Shown in pieces: positions 43,147 to 50,880 of a stretch of 64,000 bases of DNA. Both the position numbers and the translations under genes were made by a program. Each line of letters starts with the position of its first letter. Position 1 is the stretch's first letter. This DNA is from JBCCEJ01 sp039030335 (lineage in GTDB: Bacteria; Pseudomonadota; Gammaproteobacteria; HK1). Location of the stretch: positions 1-64,000 of the forward strand of contig JBCCEJ010000018.1 in assembly GCA_039030335.1 (NCBI GenBank). The letters are read 5' to 3'. The notes below the pieces were generated by a model. The model did no database searches, was not told where the DNA came from, and was given only the letters and a program-made list of their open reading frames with translations.

Positions 43147-44370
43147 ATGCAGGTTATTCGGATCGTCCTTCCCTTCACCCTAGGGTACTTCCTCTCCTAC
43201 GCGGTGAGAAATGTCAACGCGGTCATCGCACCGGATCTGGTCGCCGACCTCCATTTGACGTCGGCCAGTCTAGGTTTGTTGACCAGTACCTATTTCCTGG
43301 CCTTCGCCGCGTTCCAGCTGCCTCTCGGCATCCTGCTGGACCGCTACGGCCCGCGCCGCGTCGAGGCCGTGTTGTTCTTGTTCGCGGCGTCGGGGTGCGC
43401 GCTGTTTGCATTCAGCCAGTCGCTTTATGGGCTGGTTGCCGCGCGGGCACTGATCGGGATCGGCGTTTCCGGGGCCCTGATGGGGGCGTTCAAGGCTTAT
43501 GTGCAATGGTTTCCGCCAGCGCGACTGCCGCTCGTCAATGGACTGACAATGACCTGCGGCGGTTTTGGCGCGCTGGCAGCGACTCAGCCCGTTGAATCGC
43601 TGCTGTCTCTAACCGACTGGCGCGGGGTACTGCTGTTGATGGCCCTGTTTGCGCTTTGTGTATCGATCATCGTTTTCGTTGTGGTACCGCGCCATGCAAG
43701 CGAGCGTGCTACGACCCGTGAATCGTGGACGGAACAGGTCGCTGGTCTCAAGACGGTGTTTTCGTCGTCGCAGTTCTGGCGCATTGCGCCGCTCACGGTG
43801 ACCAGCCAGGCGGCGTTCCTGGCGATTCAGGGACTCTGGGCCGGGCCGTGGTTCCGGGACGTTGCCGGACTCGATCGGGACGCCGTAGCTGAGCAGTTGC
43901 TGCTGATCACGGTGGCCATGGTCCTGGGATTCCTGAGCGTCGGGGTGCTGACCGAGCGACTGAGCCGCATTGGTGTCAGTCAACTCGTCGCCGCGACCGG
44001 TTGCTGCGTATTTGCCGTTGGTGCGCTTGGTCTCATCATCTGGATGCCCGAGTACGCATTGATGGGGCCGTGGCTGGTCTTCGGTTTCTTCGGCGGCGCG
44101 GGCTATCTGTTCTACTCGATATTGACCACTCACTTTCCGACGGCGTTGGCCGGGCGCGCGATCACGTGTGCCAACGTGCTGACTTTCAGCGGCGCGTTCG
44201 TGGCCCAGTGGAGCATCGGGGTTGTGATCGGATGGTGGCCGGAGACGGGGCCCGGTCGTTTCGATCCCGCTGGCTACGCAGCGGGATTCGCCCTCTACTT
44301 CGCGATTATTCTGGTGAGCACCCTCTGGCTCGTGTTGGCGCCGCGCTGGCTCGGGCGCGCCGCCAGATGA
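43147..44370 (+). CDS. MFS permease
   Basis: The 407-residue inner-membrane protein has about twelve spans. The first starts at once (MQVIRIVLPFTLGYFLSYAVRNVNAV), which with LLDRYGPRRVE between spans 2 and 3 places it in the general MFS anion/organic-acid symporter group. GGGAG lies 13 bases before ATG 43147, longer than usual; ATG 43081 is the alternative start. The convergent thioesterase gene ends 3 bases away. Substrate unknown. Confidence 0.85.
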   Translation: MQVIRIVLPFTLGYFLSYAVRNVNAVIAPDLVADLHLTSASLGLLTSTYFLAFAAFQLPLGILLDRYGPRRVEAVLFLFAASGCALFAFSQSLYGLVAARALIGIGVSGALMGAFKAYVQWFPPARLPLVNGLTMTCGGFGALAATQPVESLLSLTDWRGVLLLMALFALCVSIIVFVVVPRHASERATTRESWTEQVAGLKTVFSSSQFWRIAPLTVTSQAAFLAIQGLWAGPWFRDVAGLDRDAVAEQLLLITVAMVLGFLSVGVLTERLSRIGVSQLVAATGCCVFAVGALGLIIWMPEYALMGPWLVFGFFGGAGYLFYSILTTHFPTALAGRAITCANVLTFSGAFVAQWSIGVVIGWWPETGPGRFDPAGYAAGFALYFAIILVSTLWLVLAPRWLGRAAR

Positions 44371-44373
44371 GGT

Positions 44374-44823
44374 CTATGACTGACCGCGCATTTTCTTCAA
44401 AACCGCGCTGAAGCTAAGCACCGTCCGGTCGCCCACGAACTCCCGCCCCTGCACGAAGACCATCGAGCGCGTTTCGCGCATGACTTCGACCTCTGCTTCG
44501 AGCAGATCACCAACGCGCGCGGACGCGCAGAAGTCCGAGGTCATCGACACGGTGACGGCGCCGCCGCCGTCCAACGCGTGCCGCGCGAGCGCGAACGTTG
44601 CGTAGTCTGCAAAGCTCATCATCAACCCACCGTGCACGATGCCCCAGGTGTTGCAGTGCCGCGCCTCGATGCGCATCGCGCAGCGTCGCTCCGGTCCGTC
44701 GCCGCGTTGTTCGTACATCGGGCCGGTCATGTCCTCGTAAGGGTCCCATCCGGGCAGCGTGAAGAATTCGGACAGTTCGTCCTCACCGAACACTGGTTCG
44801 GGTCGTGGGGGAAGTTCGCTCAT
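44374..44823 (-). CDS. Hot-dog thioesterase, PaaI/YdiI-like
   Basis: The 149-residue protein should hydrolyse an acyl-CoA. The key HGGLMMSFADYATFALA segment has the HGG-x(n)-D layout of PaaI-type enzymes, and the preceding NTWGIVHGG is typical. GAGGAG lies 10 bases before ATG 44823, favouring that start over the GTG nine bases earlier. It follows an enoyl-CoA hydratase gene with 12 bases between them, so the pair is one operon acting on CoA thioesters. Confidence 0.85.
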   Translation of the reverse strand: MSELPPRPEPVFGEDELSEFFTLPGWDPYEDMTGPMYEQRGDGPERRCAMRIEARHCNTWGIVHGGLMMSFADYATFALARHALDGGGAVTVSMTSDFCASARVGDLLEAEVEVMRETRSMVFVQGREFVGDRTVLSFSAVLKKMRGQS

Positions 44824-44835
44824 GGTGGTCACTCC

Positions 44836-45591
44836 TCAAGTCTGCCCATGCCGGCCGGTGCCGCCGGCAAATTGCGACGCCCCCGCGGCTGCTTCGGTTT
44901 GTTTGGCCTGTTCGGCAAGAGCGGCTTCCTGGCGGAGTGCGGCGTCGAGTTCGAGTCCGCGCGAAGCCAGCAGCGACTGGCGGTCTGAACGGAGCGCGGC
45001 TTGTGGGAAGGCGCTCAGCTTCAGCGCCAGCGCTCGGGCGCGCGGCAGCAGCTGGTCCGCCGCCAGCACTTCTGAGACCAGACCGATAGTCCTGGCCTCA
45101 ACCGCACCGACGGCCCGCCCGGTCAGCATCATGTCCATGGCTCGTGCCTCGCCGATGACGCGCGGCAGCCTGACCGTGGTGCCATCGCTCATCGGGACAC
45201 CAAAACGTCGGCAGAACACGCCGAATACGGCCGTCGTATCGGCGAGGCGCATATCGCAGTAAAGCGCGACACCGAGGCCGCCAGCTACGGCGTGCCCGCT
45301 GACGGCGGCGATCAATGGTTTGCTGCGCGGCGCACCCAACATTCCCGACTCGGATCCGGCCCAGGCCCTATAGGTGCGCGCGTCGGCGATCTCCTTTAGA
45401 TCGGCACCCGCACAAAAGCTGCCGCCCGCGCCGGTAAGAATGGCGACGGCCTGTGAACCGTCGGCCTCGAACGCGTCGAGCGCGCCGGTCAGTTCGTCGA
45501 CGGCGGCTGTGTTGAGCGCGTTGCGCGCATCGGGTCGATCGATGGTAAGCGTAGTGACCGGACCGTCCCGGTCGATCCTGATAAGGTGCAT
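44836..45591 (-). CDS. Enoyl-CoA hydratase/isomerase family protein
   Basis: This 251-residue crotonase-fold protein has VTTLTIDRPDARNALN, LTGAGGSFCAGADLKEIAD and AVSGHAVAGGLGVALYCDMR, the two oxyanion-hole segments. The ATG at 45591 starts just before the conserved part; 92 further open codons upstream would run over the gamma-glutamyltransferase start and are rejected. It heads the operon with the thioesterase. Substrate unknown. Confidence 0.87.
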   Translation of the reverse strand: MHLIRIDRDGPVTTLTIDRPDARNALNTAAVDELTGALDAFEADGSQAVAILTGAGGSFCAGADLKEIADARTYRAWAGSESGMLGAPRSKPLIAAVSGHAVAGGLGVALYCDMRLADTTAVFGVFCRRFGVPMSDGTTVRLPRVIGEARAMDMMLTGRAVGAVEARTIGLVSEVLAADQLLPRARALALKLSAFPQAALRSDRQSLLASRGLELDAALRQEAALAEQAKQTEAAAGASQFAGGTGRHGQT

Positions 45592-45661
45592 GGGTTCGGC
45601 TGTATCTCTTGGGTGCGGTCGTTTCAGCCCGACGTTACTCCCTTTTGCAGGAACACGCTTT

Positions 45662-47290
45662 ATGCCCTGGCCGCATAACGGTCCCATTGGCCGGCCTCTG
45701 ATCATGGGAACCACGGCGATGGTGGCGTCTGCGCATCCGCAGGCGACCATGGCCGGGCTACAGATTCTGCGCGCCGGTGGCAATGCCGTCGACGCGGCTG
45801 TCGCGATCTCTGCGGCGCTCGATGTGTGCGAACCGTTCATGTCGGGTCTCGGCGGTGGTGGTGCCATGCTCGTCCGACCGCCCGGCGAGCCGCCACAAGC
45901 GTTGCACTACGGTGGCCGGTTCCCGGCCGCGGCATGTCGCGCATCGCCGACGCCGGGGGATATCGACAAAGGGCCACGCGCGTTCGCCGTACCCGGCGCG
46001 CCGGCGGGATGGCACGCGGCATTGGACCGTTTCGGCAGCAAGCCCGTCACAGAAGTGCTGGCGCCGGCTATCGCACTGGCCGAGACAGGGGTACCGCTGA
46101 CACGCGTCGGACATGCGTTCTTCAAGGGCGGGATCGGACGGATGGGCGATGCGGCGCGCGCGGTGTTTGCACCGGGCGGGACAGCGCCGCCCATTGGCGA
46201 ACTGGTCCGGCAGCCGAATCTGGCGGCCACCTACCGGACGCTCGCGCGCGAAGGTCTCGCGGGGTTCTACCAGGGCGATCTGGCGCGGGCGACAGTAGCG
46301 GCGGTGGAAGCCGCCGGTGGTTGGCTCGCGGCTGATGACATGCACCCTGCGCAGGCCGAGTGGGCTGAACCCAGTCGGACCCGCTACCGGGGACTGCACC
46401 TCTTCTCGACGGGTTGGCCTTTCACATCCTACGAGGCCTTGCTGGCTCTCAATCTGCTCGAAGCCCTCGACCGGCGCCACGGCGGCGTCGCATCAGGCAC
46501 ACCCGACGCATGGCACCGTCGTATCGAAGCGGCCAAGGTGGCGATGACCGATCGTGTCGCGCTCGGCGGTGAGTCGGTGGCATTGGCACCGGGCTTGCTG
46601 TCGGCGCGCTATGCGGACCTGCGTGCCGATGTGGTCGCGCTCGATGCGGTGGTTACCGCGAGCGGCGACCGTTGGAACGCCCGACCTGAAGCAGGTGTGC
46701 TGCCAGCGGGCGATCCGGGCAGCGTGCTGCGCGAATGCACCACGCATTTCAACGTCATCGACGGTGACGGGATGGCCGTCTCGGTCACCCAGACACTCGG
46801 CAGCGCGTTTGGCTCGGGCTTCCTCGTCGCCGAGACCGGCGTGCTGTTGAACAATCTGATGTTCTTTTTCGACCTCGACGCGGCGAGTCCGATGAGCATC
46901 CAGCTCGGCGCGATGCGCTCGGGTCCGCTGTCACCGATCATGGCTTTCGACGCCAACGATCTCCGGTTGATGATCGGAACGCCGGGTGCTTTCGGCATTC
47001 CACAGACCACGATGCAGATGGTCAGCAACGTGCTGGACGGGGGCATGAACGTTCAGGCCGCTATCGAAGCGCCCCGGTTTCGCCTGTCCGGAGGGCGCAA
47101 GATCGCCGTGGAGAAGCGCGCCGGACCGGAAGTCATGTCAGCGCTCAAGGCCCTCGGCCACGACATTCAGGAACTCAGCGCCTGGTCGCCGCTGGTTGGC
47201 GGTGGGCAGGGCATCCTGATCGACCCGGACAATCACGTGCGCTCCGGCGGCGCCGACCCGCGCCGCGACGGCTACGCGCTCGGCTACTGA
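45662..47290 (+). CDS. Gamma-glutamyltransferase-like Ntn hydrolase
   Basis: The 542-residue protein is the precursor of a two-chain enzyme that self-cleaves before a threonine. The nucleophile is Thr360 in ECTTHFNVID, and the glutamyl pocket segment SGPLSPIMAF follows near 420. There is no signal peptide at the chosen ATG (MPWPHNGPIG), unlike periplasmic GGT of Escherichia coli, so it may act in the cytoplasm. The FGSGF segment differs from the classical GSG(V)-type loop, so the substrate may not be glutathione. The gene is divergent from the hydratase gene with 70 bases between. Confidence 0.88.
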   Translation: MPWPHNGPIGRPLIMGTTAMVASAHPQATMAGLQILRAGGNAVDAAVAISAALDVCEPFMSGLGGGGAMLVRPPGEPPQALHYGGRFPAAACRASPTPGDIDKGPRAFAVPGAPAGWHAALDRFGSKPVTEVLAPAIALAETGVPLTRVGHAFFKGGIGRMGDAARAVFAPGGTAPPIGELVRQPNLAATYRTLAREGLAGFYQGDLARATVAAVEAAGGWLAADDMHPAQAEWAEPSRTRYRGLHLFSTGWPFTSYEALLALNLLEALDRRHGGVASGTPDAWHRRIEAAKVAMTDRVALGGESVALAPGLLSARYADLRADVVALDAVVTASGDRWNARPEAGVLPAGDPGSVLRECTTHFNVIDGDGMAVSVTQTLGSAFGSGFLVAETGVLLNNLMFFFDLDAASPMSIQLGAMRSGPLSPIMAFDANDLRLMIGTPGAFGIPQTTMQMVSNVLDGGMNVQAAIEAPRFRLSGGRKIAVEKRAGPEVMSALKALGHDIQELSAWSPLVGGGQGILIDPDNHVRSGGADPRRDGYALGY

Positions 47291-47304
47291 GCGTGCGCAG
47301 GTGC

Positions 47305-47330
47305 ACGGCGCGCTGGTAGTAGCGCGCCGT
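47305..47330. terminator. Bidirectional hairpin between GGT-like and UGSC selenoprotein genes
   Basis: ACGGCGCGCT (47305-47314) pairs perfectly with AGCGCGCCGT (47321-47330), loop GGTAGT. It lies between the stop codons of convergent genes and likely ends both transcripts. No T-run is present. Confidence 0.7.
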
Positions 47331-47338
47331 GGCGGGAC

Positions 47339-47860
47339 TCAAGCCTGCATCAACAGTCCGCGGCCCTGGGCCAGTGCCGCCTGTGCGTACTCAGCCAACC
47401 GGTCGTCGCTGGCGCTGCTGACCGGGTGGTCGATGATCGCGAACTGGTACTCGGGCATACCGAGCACACGGCTCATCAGCTCCGCGGCGCTGACGAATTG
47501 CGTCGTCATAACGGCTAGTGCCGGGATGCCAAGGCGCTCTGCAGCAACGGCGTCATGCAAACTGCACGACGAGCAACTGCCTCAGTCGCCGAGGCCGGTC
47601 ACGACCGCGTCGTAGGCGTGTAACCCTTCCATGATGTGGGCGTCGGCCGGCGCGCTGTAGTTGCTCTTGACGAGCAGCTCCGTGCTGGCGACACCGAGTT
47701 CGGCCCGCAGCAACGCGTCCATGTGTTTGAAAAAGCCGACGGTCCCTTCTTTGCCGTTCGACACGAACGCGACGTTCTTGCCGGCGAGCGAGGGCATTCG
47801 AGCGGCACGCTGGACGCCGGCCGGCTTCGCTTCGTGGGTGGGGTCGAGTACTTGAATCAA
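47339..47860 (-). CDS. UGSC-family selenoprotein with in-frame TGA read as selenocysteine
   Basis: The protein is 173 residues when TGA (47584-47582) is read as Sec93. The frame continues unbroken from TTG 47860 to the stop at 47339, and the peptide around the TGA is VTGLGD-Sec-GSCSSCSLHDAV. This is exactly the Sec-Gly-Ser-Cys motif that gives the family its name; many relatives have Cys there. The Rossmann-like first half (GKNVAFVSNGKEGTVGFFKHM) and LGIPALAVMTTQFV after the motif fit as one domain. GAGGAG 7 bases before TTG sets the start. Sec93, Cys96 and Cys99 suggest a redox or selenol-based role. Last gene of an operon with the 362-residue partner and a glyoxalase. Reading the TGA as a stop would leave a useless 92-residue piece. 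Confidence 0.9.
47541..47584 (-). promoter_or_regulatory. Sec codon and candidate bSECIS element of the UGSC gene
   Basis: On the minus strand the TGA (47584-47582) is followed by CGTCGTGCA (47571-47563), loop GTT (47562-47560) and TGCATGACG (47559-47551): nine pairs including one G-U. GCAGTTGC (47580-47573) and GTTGCTGC (47548-47541) can pair below it with one mismatch. The loop begins with G and lies 19 bases from the TGA, inside the 16-37 range of bacterial SECIS elements that bind SelB. Confidence 0.8.
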
Positions 47861-47929
47861 GTGTTGTCTCCTCAACCTGCGGTGGTAATGCGCGTCGCCC
47901 AAACCGGCGGCGCGCGTCGATGTTGTCGA

Positions 47930-49018
47930 TCAGGCCTGTGCGGCTGGCGCTTCGCCAAGCGGTATGGGCCCGCAGTCCACGCACGCGCCGATCGGCAATG
48001 TCACGGCATGGCTTTTGTGACCGAGCCACGGTGGTATCACCATACCGAAGCCGCCAGCCGGTCCGCCCGCCGCGATGACCATCAGCTGATCTGGCGACTC
48101 CATGGCCGGATACTCCGTATCGCCGCGGTCGCGCACGACCTTACCCTTGCCGACGTTCGCCCATTCACGCCGATGGATGCGCGCGCGTTCGAAGATGCAC
48201 TGCGCGACGTCCGACTTGCTCCACCCGGCGCTCTGCAGATGCTCGCGAAGCTGCGGAGGAATGACCACCGCGTAATTGCCGGGCCAGATCGAATAGCCGC
48301 GCATATTCGCGCGAATCTCGGCGGCGAAGGTCTCGAGGATCTCCTCAGGCTCGGTGGTCCACTCGTTCATGATCTGACGCGGCGCGCCGGCCGCCATGAC
48401 CGTGACCGCGGAGATTTCCTTCGGGACGCCGCGTTCCTCGGCGAGCGAGTTCCACTCGGTGCCCTCTTCGTCTTCGGCGATGCAGTAGCTGAATTTTCCC
48501 GGGTGACCGAATGTAGATCGGTCGATCTCGCCCGGGCGCACATCGAGCTGGTTAATGAGCGTGAGGCGCAGCGCCCGCCCGATAACGGAGGTGGCGCGAT
48601 CGCTCGATCCGAGCGCATTGAAGCCGCCGCTCGTACCGATCTCTTGCCGGATGGGGCCATTCAAGACCAGCAGGACGGCTGAGCCGCCAGTACTCGCTGA
48701 GGCGCCATGGAGCAGGAAGTCCTTTTCCAGCATCGCCGTCCACGCGGCGACCACTACTGGGAAATGCATGGGCAGGCAGCCGGCCATGACCGCATTGATG
48801 GCGAGCTTCTCCGCCGTAATCGGCCGCTCACGTACCGGTTCGATACCGACCAGCTGGTCTGGCGGCATGCCGGCCCAGTCCAGGCAGGCGCCGACGGTTT
48901 CACTCGTTGGCGGGACGACCGGCAAGCCGTCGGTCCAGCCATTGCTGTGATAGAGCTCTTGCGCCGCGAAGATGTCGTCGACGTCGTAAGTCCTGGATGC
49001 GAGTGCCGGTGCGCCCAT
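47930..49018 (-). CDS. Conserved partner protein of the UGSC selenoprotein
   Basis: I know this 362-residue family only as a frequent neighbour of UGSC proteins; no enzyme activity is assigned. It starts with a segment HSNGWTDGLPVVPPTSETV (about 24-42) that is its hallmark, contains GGSAVLLVLNGPIRQEIG in the middle, and ends with a CVDC pair (IGACVDCGPIPLG) near residues 345-355. No signal peptide or membrane span is seen. The ATG shares one base with the glyoxalase stop (TGATG). The CxxC near the C-terminus could exchange electrons with the Sec-Cys site of the UGSC protein, which is encoded 69 bases downstream. Confidence 0.8.
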   Translation of the reverse strand: MGAPALASRTYDVDDIFAAQELYHSNGWTDGLPVVPPTSETVGACLDWAGMPPDQLVGIEPVRERPITAEKLAINAVMAGCLPMHFPVVVAAWTAMLEKDFLLHGASASTGGSAVLLVLNGPIRQEIGTSGGFNALGSSDRATSVIGRALRLTLINQLDVRPGEIDRSTFGHPGKFSYCIAEDEEGTEWNSLAEERGVPKEISAVTVMAAGAPRQIMNEWTTEPEEILETFAAEIRANMRGYSIWPGNYAVVIPPQLREHLQSAGWSKSDVAQCIFERARIHRREWANVGKGKVVRDRGDTEYPAMESPDQLMVIAAGGPAGGFGMVIPPWLGHKSHAVTLPIGACVDCGPIPLGEAPAAQA

Positions 49019-49419
49019 CAGATCTCCCGTCCAGCCGTTTCCACCAGCTCTATCTTATAGCCGTCCGGGTCTTCTACAAACGCAATGATGGTGTTGCCGC
49101 CTTTGACCGGTCCCGCCTCGCGCGTGATGTTGCCGCCGGCTTCGCGGATCCGCTCGCAAGTCGCTGCCACGTCGTCCACGCCGAGTGCAATGTGTCCGTA
49201 GGCTGTGCCCAGCTCGTAGTCCGAGACACCGTGGTTGTAGGTCAGCTCGATCTCCGATTGGCCGCTCTTATTGCCACCGCCGAAGGCGACAAACGCGAGC
49301 GAATAACCCTGCTCAGGCCGCTCGGTCGTGCGCAGCAGCTCCATGCCGATGACGTTGGTGTAGAAATCGATTGAGCGTTGCAGATCGCCAACGCGAAACA
49401 TCGTATGCAGTAGGAACAT
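49018..49419 (-). CDS. gloA: Lactoylglutathione lyase (glyoxalase I)
   Basis: Glyoxalase I converts the hemithioacetal of methylglyoxal and glutathione to S-lactoylglutathione. The 133-residue protein has the two beta-alpha-beta-beta-beta motifs and the metal ligands expected at His5 (LLHTMFRVGDLQRS), Glu (QSEIELTYNHG), His (YGHIALGVDD) and Glu (GYKIELVE). AGAGGA precedes ATG 49419. It is the first gene of the operon with the UGSC pair, so its actual substrate may be a thiol adduct linked to that system. The general function is well supported. Confidence 0.9.
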   Translation of the reverse strand: MFLLHTMFRVGDLQRSIDFYTNVIGMELLRTTERPEQGYSLAFVAFGGGNKSGQSEIELTYNHGVSDYELGTAYGHIALGVDDVAATCERIREAGGNITREAGPVKGGNTIIAFVEDPDGYKIELVETAGREI

Positions 49420-49632
49420 GCTGGGACATCCTCTGTGTTCAGGCCCGACCCAAAGGTGCGCTGGCTGATGGCTGGCGCGATCGGGCCGGTGCGGTCAGAA
49501 CCGCCTTCGGCAGGCCGTGCGCCACCGGCCCGCACCCAGGGCCCTGATGGTCGATGGGGCCAGCATAGTAGCGTCTGGCCGTTATCGATAGTGAAACGCT
49601 TCTCGTTCATCTGCTGGAGAGCACCCGGAGGG

Positions 49633-50874
49633 TCAGCGCGACGGCTGTGCATCCGGTTCGCCACCGGATTCCGCGGCGACCCACGGGGCCGGTCCACGCA
49701 GTACGGCAATGGCCAGCGCCAGTGCCCCGAGCGCGATCACGCCGAGGTTGACGTTGAATACCAGACCATAGCCGCCGACGTTCCAGATGGCAGCACCGCT
49801 GCTCGGCGCGATCGCCATGCACAACATCACTGGCAGCGCGACCGCGCCCGCGATCGCGCCAAAGCTGGTGCGGCCGAGCAGATCGGCGATCACGACTGGC
49901 CGGGTGATACTGGCGATACCGACTCCACCCCCTTGCAGCACGGCGAATGCGATCAGTAACGCCGGGTGGTGCGCTGCAAACAGCAGACAGCCGCTCGCGA
50001 GGATGAGGCAGGCGAGGGAAGCAACCGACAGCATGCGCGTTGAAAACCAACGTTCCAGCCCGATCATCGCGGCCCGCCCGGCCACCTGAGACGGGCCGAT
50101 GAGTGCGATCGTCAAGACCGCGAACTCCAGGTTCACGCCCCGTTCTTTCAGCATTGGTAGCAGGTGCGTGAGCACCGTGTTGTGATTCAGATACATCGCC
50201 GCGTAGGCGAGCGCCACGAGCCAGAAGGCGCTCGTGCGCAAGGCCCGCAGGAACGCTGCATCGTGGCGCAGCGGCACGCTGGCGCGAACCGGCTCGGCCA
50301 TTTCTCCCGAGCCGTGCCGGCGCGTGCCGAACCAGAAACAGGGCAGCGCCACCCCCACGATCAGCCCTGCATAACACTGCACGGCCCGCTGCCAGCCGAA
50401 CGCTTCTGCGATAAACGCGTTCAATGGAAACGCGAGCGTGCCGGCGAACCCCGCCACCAGCGTGACCATCGTGATGGCCTGTCTCGCGCCGTCGCCGCGG
50501 GTGCGTACGAGGAACGCGAAACAAGGGTCGTACAGCGCGCCGGCCATGCACACGCCCAGGCCGAGCCATAGCAAGAGGAACATCGTCTTGTCGGTGGTGC
50601 CCGACAGGAGCAGCAGCAGCACCACGGTCGCCATCGCGCTCCCGCAGATGAGCAGGCGCCCGTAGCCGCGGTCGATGATGTTGCCGGCGAGCGGCGAGAG
50701 CAGGGCTGAGACGACCACGCTGCCCGTGAACATCAACGTGAGATCGGTCTTGTCCCAGCCGAGCGCTGGTTCCCACCACGGCAGCAGGGCGGGAAACAGA
50801 TACATCGTGCCGCCCCAGATCAGCAGCTCACCGACCGCCAGGGCCCAGATCGCAGGGTCGCGGGCCGGATGCAC
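49633..50874 (-). CDS. MFS permease, organic-acid type
   Basis: The 413-residue protein has twelve predicted spans with GNIIDRGYGRLLI between spans 2 and 3. It starts with GTG at 50874, 6 bases after the stop of the CoA-transferase gene, so it is the third gene of an operon with serine-glyoxylate aminotransferase and CoA-transferase. It is likely to import the acid that the transferase activates. Exact substrate unknown. Confidence 0.85.
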   Translation of the reverse strand: MHPARDPAIWALAVGELLIWGGTMYLFPALLPWWEPALGWDKTDLTLMFTGSVVVSALLSPLAGNIIDRGYGRLLICGSAMATVVLLLLLSGTTDKTMFLLLWLGLGVCMAGALYDPCFAFLVRTRGDGARQAITMVTLVAGFAGTLAFPLNAFIAEAFGWQRAVQCYAGLIVGVALPCFWFGTRRHGSGEMAEPVRASVPLRHDAAFLRALRTSAFWLVALAYAAMYLNHNTVLTHLLPMLKERGVNLEFAVLTIALIGPSQVAGRAAMIGLERWFSTRMLSVASLACLILASGCLLFAAHHPALLIAFAVLQGGGVGIASITRPVVIADLLGRTSFGAIAGAVALPVMLCMAIAPSSGAAIWNVGGYGLVFNVNLGVIALGALALAIAVLRGPAPWVAAESGGEPDAQPSR

Positions 50875-50880
50875 GGTGAT

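Noticed and set aside
45592..45867. 92-codon upstream extension of the enoyl-CoA hydratase at 44836
   Set aside because: It overlaps the start of the divergent GGT-like gene and is Pro/Arg-rich without homology to crotonases.
47582..47584. TGA as an ordinary stop or as a pseudogene mutation in the UGSC gene
   Set aside because: Both flanks are in frame and conserved, the TGA sits exactly at the motif residue named U, and a SECIS-like hairpin follows. A random mutation would not place it there.
49607..50779. 390-codon minus-strand frame inside the MFS gene
   Set aside because: Same-strand shifted frame with Arg-rich composition; the MFS frame has clear membrane spans.
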